A program made the translations under genes and the position numbers. Source: Flavobacteriales bacterium (lineage in GTDB: Bacteria; Bacteroidota; Bacteroidia; Flavobacteriales_G; JALEGO01). From it: DNA of 41,054 bases. The first letter of the stretch is position 1. The number at the start of each line of letters is the position of its first letter. The notes under the pieces are model-generated. The model ran no database searches and had not been told where the DNA came from. It was given only the letters and a program-made list of their open reading frames with translations. The stretch is taken from positions 1 to 41,054 of the forward strand of contig JAHDEG010000014.1 of assembly GCA_020628935.1 (NCBI GenBank), written 5' to 3'. This document shows positions 26,545-33,591 of the stretch, piece after piece.

Positions 26545-28128
26545 TTAATTTTGTTGGTACTTGCTTGATAAGTCAATACAAACACTTTCTAGAACTTTAA
26601 TAACTTCATCAGTTAATTTACCAGACTTAATTGTGTTTAATGTGTCTTTATGTTTAGCTTCTAATAGAGACAAATATTCTTCTTCGAACTCACGTACTTT
26701 ATTTAATGGTACGTTTCTTAAAAGACCCTTAGTTCCACAGAAAATAATTGCTGTTTGTTTCTCAACAGATAATGGTGAGTTTTGAGCTTGCTTTAATATT
26801 TCAACATTTCTCGCTCCTTTATCAATTACAGATTTTGTAGCAGCATCTAAGTCTGAACCAAATTTAGCGAAAGCTTCAAGCTCTCTATATTGTGCTTGAT
26901 CTAGTTTTAGAGTACCAGACACTTTTTTCATTGATTTAATTTGTGCGTTACCCCCCACACGAGATACAGAAATACCAACGTTTATTGCTGGTCTAACACC
27001 TGCGTTAAACAAGTTTGACTCTAAGAAAATTTGGCCGTCAGTAATTGAAATTACGTTTGTAGGAATGTATGCCGATACATCTCCTGCTTGTGTTTCAATT
27101 ATTGGTAGTGCAGTTAGTGAACCACCTCCTTTTACAATTCCTTTTATTGATTCAGGAAGATCGTTCATGTCTTTAGCTATGGCATCAGAAGCATTCACTT
27201 TTGCTGCTCTTTCTAATAACCTAGAGTGTAAGAAAAATACATCACCTGGGTAAGCTTCTCTTCCTGGAGGTCTTCTTAATAAAAGAGAAACCTCACGGTA
27301 AGCAACTGCTTGTTTAGATAGATCATCATATACGATTAATGCCGGACGGCCCGTATCTCTGAAAAACTCTCCAATTGCTGCTCCGGTAAAAGGTGCATAA
27401 AACTGCATTGGAGCAGGGTCTGATGCATTTGCTGCAACAACTACTGTGTATGCCATTGCGCCTGCTTCTTCCAATGTTTTAACAATACCTGCAACTGTAG
27501 AGCCTTTTTGACCAACTGCTACATATATGCAATATACAGGTTCGCCTCTATCATAAAATTCTTTTTGGTTTATTATTGTATCAATAGCAACGGTAGTTTT
27601 ACCTGTTTGTCTATCTCCAATAATAAGCTCTCTTTGTCCTCTACCTACAGGTATCATGGAATCGATTGCCTTTATACCAGTTTGTAACGGCTCTGTTACT
27701 GGTTGACGATAAATTACACCCGGTGCTTTTCTTTCGATTGGCATTTCGTATAACTCACCCGTGATTGGGCCTTTACCATCAATGGGGTCACCAAGCATAC
27801 CAACAACTCTTCCTAGCATACCGTCACCGGCTTTAATAGAAGCGATTTGCTTTGTTCTTTTTACAGTGTCTCCTTCTTTAATGCCAGTAGAAGAACCTAA
27901 AAGTACTGCACCAATATTATCTTCTTCTAAGTTAAGTACGATACCTCTTAGTCCGCTTTCGAACTCAATTAGCTCACCAGATTGTACAGATTTTAAGCCA
28001 TAGATTCTAGCAATACCATCTCCAACCTGAAGAACAGTACCTACTTCTTCTAATTCTGCTTCTGTGTTAGCTCCTGAAAGCTGCTGTCTTAATATTGCAG
28101 ATACTTCTGCTGCTTTAACTTCTGCCAT
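26545..28128 (-). CDS. atpA: ATP synthase F1 alpha subunit
   Basis: The 527-residue subunit forms the non-catalytic nucleotide sites of F1. The P-loop GDRQTGKT is at 171-178. Other marks are [42 protein letters not shown] and the arginine-finger region [11 protein letters not shown] start, with a 35-bp gap after atpH. Length is normal and nothing is missing. Confidence 0.99.
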   Translation of the reverse strand: MAEVKAAEVSAILRQQLSGANTEAELEEVGTVLQVGDGIARIYGLKSVQSGELIEFESGLRGIVLNLEEDNIGAVLLGSSTGIKEGDTVKRTKQIASIKAGDGMLGRVVGMLGDPIDGKGPITGELYEMPIERKAPGVIYRQPVTEPLQTGIKAIDSMIPVGRGQRELIIGDRQTGKTTVAIDTIINQKEFYDRGEPVYCIYVAVGQKGSTVAGIVKTLEEAGAMAYTVVVAANASDPAPMQFYAPFTGAAIGEFFRDTGRPALIVYDDLSKQAVAYREVSLLLRRPPGREAYPGDVFFLHSRLLERAAKVNASDAIAKDMNDLPESIKGIVKGGGSLTALPIIETQAGDVSAYIPTNVISITDGQIFLESNLFNAGVRPAINVGISVSRVGGNAQIKSMKKVSGTLKLDQAQYRELEAFAKFGSDLDAATKSVIDKGARNVEILKQAQNSPLSVEKQTAIIFCGTKGLLRNVPLNKVREFEEEYLSLLEAKHKDTLNTIKSGKLTDEVIKVLESVCIDLSSKYQQN

Positions 28129-28163
28129 GTTATTATTTGTTAGATAGCTTTGTAGCTTTAATA

Positions 28164-28721
28164 TTAATTAGAGATTGCTCTGTGTGAATTTGAGCTAAAC
28201 TCCTGCTTTAATTTTAATAATTTTCCTTTTACTGTTGCGTCAATTTGCTTGTCGCCTACTCTTATAATAAAGCCTCCAATTACGGATGGATCTATTTTCT
28301 CTGTTATTTCTATACTGTTTTTATTCACGTTTAACAGTTGCGCAATTTCGTTAATGTCATTTGTATTTAATTTTGTCGCGCTCGTAACTTCAGCTTCTGT
28401 GATAAGTTTACTTGCTTTGTACTCGCTGCTGTATGCTTTGGCTATTGCTGGTAAAAGAGATTCTCTGCTTTTGTTAGCAACGATAGACAAAAACTTTAGC
28501 GTTATTGCATCAACTTTTTCGTTAAATATTGAATTAAGTATAGATTCTTTTTTATCGGACTTTACAACCGGGCTATTAAGTACAGCTTTTAAATCGCTGG
28601 ATGCATTTATAGTATTGCTTATTAATTGCATATCATTGAATACAGCATCTTCTTTACCTTGCTCTTTAGCAAGATCGAGTAGAGACTTTGCGTAACGTAT
28701 TGCTGCCCGTGAGTTTTTCAT
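28164..28721 (-). CDS. atpH: ATP synthase F1 delta subunit
   Basis: This protein has 185 residues from ATG at 28721, just after the atpF stop; an upstream TTG (28745) is unlikely. It is the stator delta subunit (OSCP-like): the N-terminal helical domain starts [18 protein letters not shown], and the C-terminal part has SAT-x6-INEIAQLL and the conserved [25 protein letters not shown]. It links alpha3beta3 to the b-subunit stalk. Confidence 0.96.
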   Translation of the reverse strand: MKNSRAAIRYAKSLLDLAKEQGKEDAVFNDMQLISNTINASSDLKAVLNSPVVKSDKKESILNSIFNEKVDAITLKFLSIVANKSRESLLPAIAKAYSSEYKASKLITEAEVTSATKLNTNDINEIAQLLNVNKNSIEITEKIDPSVIGGFIIRVGDKQIDATVKGKLLKLKQEFSSNSHRAISN

Positions 28722-28722
28722 A

Positions 28723-29217
28723 TTAGTTAACGTTAACTTCTGCAATTAAAGTTTTAACCATTGATTCTTGCTTATCGTCTGTTGATAATTCTTTTTTAAG
28801 AATTTTTTCAGCTATATCAATAGATAATGCTGCAACTTGATTTTTAAGTTCTGCTACTGCAGCAACTTTTTCGTTTTTAATAGTTTCTCTAGCTGAGCTA
28901 ACTATTTTTTCACCTTCTAATTTAGCTTTTTCTTTGGCTTCTGAAATTAAGCTGTTTTTTATTTCGCGCGCTTCTTTAAGAATAGCATCTCTTTCTATTC
29001 GTGCTTCTTGAATTAAAGCTTTATTATCAGACTGAAGTTGCTCCATTTCTTTTTTGGTTTTTTCAGCCAAAATTAGAGCGTCTTCAATTTCTTTATTTCT
29101 TGTTTCTACAGATTCTAATATTGGTTTCCAGGCGAATTTACCAAGAAGGAATATTAAAATTAAAAATGTGATTGTGGTCCAAAAAATTAACCCTACACCA
29201 GGAGTAATTAATTCCAT
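28723..29217 (-). CDS. atpF: ATP synthase Fo b subunit
   Basis: The 164-residue stator subunit has a single N-terminal membrane helix (about 8-28, GLIFWTTITFLILIFLLGKF) followed by a long charged helix, residues ~30-150, rich in E/K/A that forms the peripheral stalk. The motif FAWKPILESVETRNKEIEDAL is characteristic. ATG start. The 98-bp gap to atpE holds two hairpins (see terminator and stem-loop). The stop is 1 bp from the atpH start. Confidence 0.97.
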   Translation of the reverse strand: MELITPGVGLIFWTTITFLILIFLLGKFAWKPILESVETRNKEIEDALILAEKTKKEMEQLQSDNKALIQEARIERDAILKEAREIKNSLISEAKEKAKLEGEKIVSSARETIKNEKVAAVAELKNQVAALSIDIAEKILKKELSTDDKQESMVKTLIAEVNVN

Positions 29218-29230
29218 AAGCTATAATTAA

Positions 29231-29250
29231 AACAGGTTAATATACCTGTT
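29231..29250 (-). other. stem-loop in atpF 5' leader
   Basis: AACAGGT (29231-29237) and ACCTGTT (29244-29250) form a 7-bp stem with a 6-nt loop, 13 nt before the atpF ATG. It could affect translation start or protect a processed 5' end; this is an inference. Confidence 0.45.
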
Positions 29251-29278
29251 ATGTTACTAAATGAGCAATGTAAAAAAA

Positions 29279-29312
29279 ATAAGGCTTCTTATAATTAAAT
29301 TTGAAGCCTTAT
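29279..29312 (-). terminator. terminator-like hairpin between atpE and atpF
   Basis: A perfect 10-bp stem has arms ATAAGGCTTC (29279-29288) and GAAGCCTTAT (29303-29312) with a 14-nt loop. On the minus strand it is followed directly by TTTTTTTT. It begins 3 bp after the atpE stop. It has the form of an intrinsic terminator but lies inside the atp operon. Confidence 0.75.
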
Positions 29313-29315
29313 AAA

Positions 29316-29528
29316 TTACTTAACGAACGCAGCGGTAGCGATAGCAAAAAGACCCGCACCTTCAATTAAACCAGCAGCGATAAGCATTGCTGTTTGAATT
29401 TTAGAAGCAGCCTCTGGTTGTCTTGCAATTGCATCCATTGCAGAGCTACCAATTCTACCAATACCTAAACCTACGCCTAATGCAGCTAGTCCTGCACCAA
29501 TGTAAAAAATACCTTCCATTCCTTCCAT
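29316..29528 (-). CDS. atpE: ATP synthase Fo c subunit
   Basis: The 70-residue proteolipid forms the rotor ring. From ATG at 29528 (MEGMEGIFYIG) there are two helices joined by the polar loop ARQPEA (35-40). The ion-carrying carboxylate is E56 in LIEGAGLFA. The residue after it is Gly rather than Ser/Thr, which fits proton rather than sodium coupling (inference). A second ATG at 29519 would remove three residues. It is 28 bp after atpB and followed at once by a U-tailed hairpin. Confidence 0.97.
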   Translation of the reverse strand: MEGMEGIFYIGAGLAALGVGLGIGRIGSSAMDAIARQPEAASKIQTAMLIAAGLIEGAGLFAIATAAFVK

Positions 29529-29556
29529 GTGTTTAAAGTTTACAAATAAAAAATAA

Positions 29557-30588
29557 TTAATGATGCTCTTCTTGCACCGCCAACCCAATAAAAAGGGCTG
29601 TTAACAGCGTAAAAATATATGCTTGAAGGGCAGCGACTAATAATTCTAATACCGAGATAAATAATGCCATGGGTATAGCAGCTACACTAGCCCATGCTGT
29701 TTTAAAAATAAATATCAGAGAGATTAAGCTTAAAATTACAATGTGACCTGCAGTTATGTTGGCAAATAAACGAACCATTAATGCAAATGGTTTTGAAATT
29801 ACCCCTACAATTTCTACTGGAACAATAATTGGGTACATCCATAATGGAACTCCTGGAGGTGCAAAAATGTGTTTCCAATAACCACTATTACCGTTTACGT
29901 TTACTAAAATCATTGTGAAAACTGCTAAAACCAATGTAACTGCTACGTTTCCTGTTACGTTAGCTCCTCCAGGGAAGAATGGTATTAACCCTAGTAGGTT
30001 TAGTAACCAAATAAAAAAGAATAAAGAAAGTAGATAAGGTGTAAATTTTCTGTAGTGTTTTTCGCCAATATTCGGAATTGCTATTTCCTCTTTAACAAAA
30101 ACAATTAAGGGCTCCATAAAACCGGTTAAACCTTTTGGTAACAGGTTTCCGTTTTTATAGTTTCTTGCTACGGCTGTGAAAAGAAGTAATAATATAATTG
30201 CTGCAATCATTAAGGTTGCTGCATTTTTTGTAATTGACAAATCTACTACTGACTTACCTGAGGTTTCGATAATATGATCATGATCTAATTCGTATTCGCG
30301 GTCTCCTTTAACAACTTTACTGTGCCCATGATTAAAGGCGCTTGACATGAAAACATCTAAGTTTCCGTCAGTAAATAAAATTATTGGTAAGGGTATTGAT
30401 ACAGAGTGAACTTCGCCATTATCGCTTTGCGTATCCCAAAGGTGCCAGTCATGTGCGTCTAAAATATGATGGATAATAGTTTCCTTAGCATCAAACTCTA
30501 CTTCATGATCATGCTCAACATGGCCTGAGTCAGCTAAAGCTACTTGCGAAATGAGAACTAAAATGAAGAAGAAAATATTACGGATCAT
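29557..30588 (-). CDS. atpB: ATP synthase Fo a subunit with histidine-rich N-terminal extension
   Basis: The 343-residue subunit starts at ATG 30588. Residues 1-19 are a signal peptide (IRNIFFFILVLISQVALA). Residues 20-110 form a soluble extracytoplasmic segment with 12 histidines (clusters at 23-28, 40-49, 87-89, 103-105). The membrane part follows, with the essential stator arginine R273 in ALMVRLFANITAGH and the C-terminal helix ending in AYIFTLLTALFIGLAVQEEHH. Extended AtpB proteins with signal peptides are usual in Bacteroidota. A TTG upstream at 30612 is not favoured. It leads the atpB-E-F-H-A-G operon. Confidence 0.97.
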   Translation of the reverse strand: MIRNIFFFILVLISQVALADSGHVEHDHEVEFDAKETIIHHILDAHDWHLWDTQSDNGEVHSVSIPLPIILFTDGNLDVFMSSAFNHGHSKVVKGDREYELDHDHIIETSGKSVVDLSITKNAATLMIAAIILLLLFTAVARNYKNGNLLPKGLTGFMEPLIVFVKEEIAIPNIGEKHYRKFTPYLLSLFFFIWLLNLLGLIPFFPGGANVTGNVAVTLVLAVFTMILVNVNGNSGYWKHIFAPPGVPLWMYPIIVPVEIVGVISKPFALMVRLFANITAGHIVILSLISLIFIFKTAWASVAAIPMALFISVLELLVAALQAYIFTLLTALFIGLAVQEEHH

Positions 30589-30609
30589 ATCTGTTGTTAA
30601 ACTTCGGTG

Positions 30610-30617
30610 CAAATTTA
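30610..30617 (-). promoter_or_regulatory. candidate -7 element of the atp operon
   Basis: The minus strand reads TAAATTTG followed by CACC, a good TAnnTTTG match about 22 nt upstream of the atpB ATG. No TTG -33 element is evident. Confidence 0.45.
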
Positions 30618-31036
30618 CTGTTTTTCCTCTTATTCTAAAATATAATTACATCTTTTTTTAATTTAACATTTGTTGTTGTTGCTGTATGGTGCTTTTGTGT
30701 ATGTTTTGTAGTTTTTAAATTGTTTGATTTTTAATTGGATTTACTTTGCATGGTGTAATTAAGCTTCAAGATTTTTTCGGCCTTCTAGAATATGAGGTAT
30801 TGTGCGAAGTGTGAAAAGTTAGTAAAACAAAGAAGCTATGAGCTGTGCGAGTAGATCACTTGGTTTTACTTGATTTTTACCAAGTGCAATGCCTCTTATT
30901 ATAGTAAGCCTGCATTGTTGTTAGTGTTTCTGCTCTTGTAAATTTTAATTATTTATCCTTTTAGCATCTACTTTAAACTTCCTTCCCAACACTTTTTAAA
31001 ATGCTGTTTTTATGCTTTATAGTTCTTGCTTTTATC
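30618..31036. other. non-coding region between divergent atpB and thioesterase genes, with stem-loops
   Basis: No gene is visible in this stretch. It contains two adjacent small stem-loops: CACTTGGT/ACCAAGTG (30857-30864 and 30879-30886) and CAATGC/GCATTG (30887-30892 and 30912-30917), plus the palindrome TTCTAGAA near 30783. Between about 30760 and 30920 the base composition is visibly less AT-rich than the flanks. A structured RNA is possible but unproven. Confidence 0.35.
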
Positions 31037-31044
31037 TATTTTTG
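31037..31044 (+). promoter_or_regulatory. candidate -7 element for thioesterase gene
   Basis: TATTTTTG matches TAnnTTTG, 20 nt upstream of the ATG; a -33 TTG at proper spacing is not clear. Confidence 0.4.
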
Positions 31045-31064
31045 TATTCTTAAATTGGGTAATT

Positions 31065-31580
31065 ATGATGGCAAAGAAAGCGAGTGAATCTGAAACAATC
31101 TCTAATGAATTGGTGCTTCCTAATGACACGAATGTTTTGGGAAATTTAATGGGGGGGAAATTATTGCATTGGATGGATATTTCTTCGGCTATTGCTGCTC
31201 AAAGGCACTCGAGAAGGGTTGTGGTGACGGCTTCGGTTAATAATGTTTCGTTTAATCACCCGATTGCTTTGGGGGATGTGGTTACGCTTAGATCTAAGGT
31301 TTCGCGGGCTTTTAGAACGTCTATGGAAGTGTTTATTGACGTGACTGTGGAGGATCATAGAACGCGCGAGACGATAAAGTGTAATGAGGCAATTTATACG
31401 TTTGTGGCGGTTGATCAGCATGGGAACCCGATTGATGTGCCGCCTGTTTTACCTGAAACGGAAGAGGAGAAAACTAGGTATGATGGTGCTTTGCGAAGAA
31501 GGCAGTTGAGCCTTATTTTGGCTGGGAAATTAAAGGCTGCTGATGCGACCGAGTTAAAGGCTTTATTTAATCCTGAGTAA
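31065..31580 (+). CDS. acyl-CoA thioesterase, hotdog fold (YciA/BACH-like)
   Basis: The protein has 171 residues from ATG at 31065 (the next codon is also ATG); an earlier TTG at 31026 would read through the promoter. The hotdog core reads LPNDTNVLGNLMGGKLLHWMDISSAIAA, with D38 as the likely catalytic acid, then VNNVSFNHPIALGDVVTL. It hydrolyses acyl-CoA esters; chain length is unknown. The charged C-terminal tail (RYDGALRRRQ) is usual in this group. The DUF4159 gene starts 2 nt after its stop, so the two are coupled. Confidence 0.9.
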   Translation: MMAKKASESETISNELVLPNDTNVLGNLMGGKLLHWMDISSAIAAQRHSRRVVVTASVNNVSFNHPIALGDVVTLRSKVSRAFRTSMEVFIDVTVEDHRTRETIKCNEAIYTFVAVDQHGNPIDVPPVLPETEEEKTRYDGALRRRQLSLILAGKLKAADATELKALFNPE

Positions 31581-31582
31581 TT

Positions 31583-32257
31583 TTGAAGAGACTATTTTAT
31601 ATATCGCTTTGTTGTTTTGCTTTTAGTGCTATTCTGTTTTCGTTTTCTAATAAAAACGTAATAAAAATTGCTGTTCTCAAATACAATGGTGGTGGTGATT
31701 GGTATGCGAATTTAGAGACTTCTTTGCCTAATTTAATACGATTTTGTAACGATAAACTAGGTACAAATATCAATGAGGAGCAGGCTATTGTTGAGGTTGG
31801 AGATGCTGATTTATTTAATTACCCGTTTGTTCATATGACTGGTCATGGAAATGTGATTTTTTCTTTGGAGGAGATTGATAATTTAAAGCACTATTTAATG
31901 GCCGGGGGCTTTTTACATATTGATGATAATTATGGTATGGATAAGTTTGTGCGAAGGGAAATGAAACGGGTTTTTCCGGATTTAGAGTTTGTAGAGGTTC
32001 CGTTTTCTCATGCTATTTACCATCAAACGTATGATTTTAATGGTTTGCCGAAAATTCATGAGCATGATGATAAGCCTCCGCAAGGCTTAGGTTTGTTTTA
32101 TGAGAATAGATTGGTTTGCTTTTACACCTTTGAGTGCGATTTAGGTGATGGCTGGGAGGATGAATCGGTTCACAAGGATTCTGATGCTACTCGTCAAAAA
32201 GCGCTTAAAATGGGAGCCAATATTTTGCAATTCGCTTTTTCTGGCGGTTTGGAGTAA
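31583..32257 (+). CDS. DUF4159 family protein, exported or membrane-anchored
   Basis: This 224-residue protein matches the DUF4159 family: KIAVLKYNGGGDWYAN, FVHMTGHGNVIFS, LKHYLMAGGFLHIDDNYG, FVEVPFSHAIYH and the C-terminal HKDSDATRQKALKMGANIL. The family has a glutamine-amidotransferase-like fold by its layout; its function is not known to me. A hydrophobic N-terminus (FYISLCCFAFSAILFSF) suggests a signal peptide or anchor. No ATG is near: the start is TTG at 31583, 2 nt after the thioesterase stop, so translation is probably coupled. Confidence 0.88.
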   Translation: MKRLFYISLCCFAFSAILFSFSNKNVIKIAVLKYNGGGDWYANLETSLPNLIRFCNDKLGTNINEEQAIVEVGDADLFNYPFVHMTGHGNVIFSLEEIDNLKHYLMAGGFLHIDDNYGMDKFVRREMKRVFPDLEFVEVPFSHAIYHQTYDFNGLPKIHEHDDKPPQGLGLFYENRLVCFYTFECDLGDGWEDESVHKDSDATRQKALKMGANILQFAFSGGLE

Positions 32258-32288
32258 GTTTTTTTTGCTGAACGTGTGTGCAAAAAAA

Positions 32289-32323
32289 ATCCCCACCAAC
32301 ATATGAAATATGTTGGTGGGGAT
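32289..32323. terminator. strong hairpin terminator between converging genes
   Basis: A perfect 16-bp GC-rich stem has arms ATCCCCACCAACATAT (32289-32304) and ATATGTTGGTGGGGAT (32308-32323) with a GAA loop. On the minus strand it is followed by TTTTTTTT, so it is a typical terminator for the LEA-like gene. On the plus strand it lies 32 bp after the DUF4159 stop but lacks a T tail. Confidence 0.9.
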
Positions 32324-32346
32324 GAATAAAACTATTGATTGTTGCT

Positions 32347-32913
32347 TTATGCTTTTGTCACCTTATCTGCTGTTGTTTTTGCTGTTTCGTTAGCAGTATC
32401 TTTTACATTATTAGCAACGTTTTTTGTTTTATCGATGGTATTACCCGCTGCATCTTTTGCTCCTGTTGCTACCTCTTTCACTTTATTAACTGCTGCTTCA
32501 GTAACATCGCCCACCTTGACAGCAACGTTACCTGCAACCTCTTTTGTTTTATCGAAAGCATCTTCTGCCATATCACCAGCAGATTCCGCAACATCACCTA
32601 CTTTGTCAACTACGTTACCTGCAACGTCTTTTGCTTTATCAAAAGCACCTTCTGCCATATCACCAGCGGATTCAGCTACATCGTCTATTTTGTTAACAAC
32701 ATCACCAGCCACATCTTTTACTTTATCAAAAGCACCTTCTGCCATATCACCAGCAGATTCAGCTACATCGCCTACTTTGTCAACAACATCTTCGGCTACA
32801 TCTTTTACTTTTTCAAAAGTACTTCCTGCAGCATTACTTGCTTTGTTTGCAACATTACCAGCTGCATCTTTTGTTTCGCCAAATAAATTTTTAAAAAAGC
32901 TTATAATTCCCAT
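32347..32913 (-). CDS. LEA-like/apolipoprotein-like amphipathic repeat protein
   Basis: The 188-residue protein is rich in Ala, Asp, Lys and Val, with no signal peptide. It opens MGIISFFKNLFGETKDAAG and is then made of near-identical 29-residue units (FDKVKDVAGDVV, then AESAGDMAEGA) at about residues 33-61, 62-90 and 91-119, with a shortened fourth unit at 120-141 and a degenerate tail. Hydrophobic residues recur every 3-4 positions, so it should form a long amphipathic helix, like stress-related LEA or YtxH-type proteins. The minus strand is chosen because the ATG, a TAATTTTG promoter motif at 32942 and a U-tailed terminator all fit it; the reverse frames are low-complexity. A role in desiccation, osmotic or membrane protection is inferred. 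Confidence 0.85.
   Translation of the reverse strand: MGIISFFKNLFGETKDAAGNVANKASNAAGSTFEKVKDVAEDVVDKVGDVAESAGDMAEGAFDKVKDVAGDVVNKIDDVAESAGDMAEGAFDKAKDVAGNVVDKVGDVAESAGDMAEDAFDKTKEVAGNVAVKVGDVTEAAVNKVKEVATGAKDAAGNTIDKTKNVANNVKDTANETAKTTADKVTKA
32491..32817 (-). repeat. 87-bp in-frame tandem repeats in the LEA-like gene
   Basis: Three full 87-bp units (32557-32817) and one shortened unit (to 32491) encode the 29-residue helix repeats. The units are similar at DNA level, so copy number may change by slippage or recombination. Confidence 0.8.
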
Positions 32914-32941
32914 TTTTTTGATGTTTTTTATTGGTTTGGAT

Positions 32942-32949
32942 CAAAATTA
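32942..32949 (-). promoter_or_regulatory. candidate -7 element for LEA-like gene
   Basis: The minus strand reads TAATTTTG, a match to TAnnTTTG, 28 nt before the ATG; no clear -33 element. Confidence 0.35.
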
Positions 32950-32991
32950 ACATATTTTAATCACATTATCGATTTTTAATGTTTTGTTGGT

Positions 32992-33564
32992 TTATGCCAG
33001 TTCGTTTTTCATAATTGACTTTAGTACTGGAATAACTTCTGATTTGAACCAACTATTTTTTGACTGCCAAATATTATTTCTTGGAGAAGGATGTGGAAGA
33101 ACGAAATATTTTGGTAAAAAATCATTGAAGTGTTTAACTGTTTCGGTTAAATTTTTGTGATTATTATTTTCTAAATAATAGTCTTGTGCGTATTTACCTA
33201 CAAGAATAATAAGTTTAATTTCGGGCATTTTTTGAAAGAGTAGATGGTGCCAAAGAGGCGCGCATTCTTTCATAGGAGGGAGATCACCAGTTTTGCCTTT
33301 TCCTGGGTAGCAAAACCCCATTGGAATTAAAGCTATTTTTTGGGCGTCATAGAATGTTTCTTTAGAGACATTCATCCATTGTCTTAAGTTGTCTCCACTT
33401 TTATCATCCCAGGGGATGCCACTTGCATGAACTTTACTGCCAGGTGCTTGACCAATTATAACAATTTTACTGTTTTTACTTGCTGAGATTACTGGCCGAG
33501 CCCCGAATTCTAATTTGTTTATGCATGTTGTGCAATTAGCTATTTTTTTAAGTAATTGTTGCAT
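32992..33564 (-). CDS. uracil-DNA glycosylase superfamily protein, probable Fe-S type
   Basis: The 190-residue protein carries the UDG-fold marks GQAPG (39-42 region), ASGIPWDDKSGDNL and a C-terminal LPHPSPRN. Four cysteines, C11, C14, C85 and C101 (spacing CxxC, then C-x15-C), match the 4Fe-4S ligand pattern of family 4 UDGs. The usual GEAPG is GQAPG here, so the catalytic acidic residue may differ and uracil removal is not certain. ATG start. It follows the rlmF gene by 27 bp. It probably acts in base-excision repair. Confidence 0.82.
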   Translation of the reverse strand: MQQLLKKIANCTTCINKLEFGARPVISASKNSKIVIIGQAPGSKVHASGIPWDDKSGDNLRQWMNVSKETFYDAQKIALIPMGFCYPGKGKTGDLPPMKECAPLWHHLLFQKMPEIKLIILVGKYAQDYYLENNNHKNLTETVKHFNDFLPKYFVLPHPSPRNNIWQSKNSWFKSEVIPVLKSIMKNELA

Positions 33565-33591
33565 AATATAGGTAGGATGATTAGTTATTAT

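Noticed and set aside
28249-28695. 148-codon plus-strand reading frame inside atpH
   Set aside because: It is antisense to a conserved gene, hydrophobic only because of codon complementarity, and has no family match that I can see.
25624-30588. Missing atpD and atpC as a sign of a broken operon
   Set aside because: A split of atpD-atpC from the rest is usual in Bacteroidota, so their absence here is expected.
30740-30960. 6S RNA or another known structured RNA upstream of atpB
   Set aside because: The stem-loops are short and I could not recognise the long imperfect duplex with central bubble of 6S RNA, so only an untyped non-coding region is reported.
32335-32950. Two long plus-strand reading frames (32335-32886 and 32339-32950) opposite the LEA-like gene
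   Set aside because: They are low-complexity mirror translations of the repeat. The minus strand has an ATG, a well-formed N-terminus, a promoter-like motif and a U-tailed terminator in the right order.
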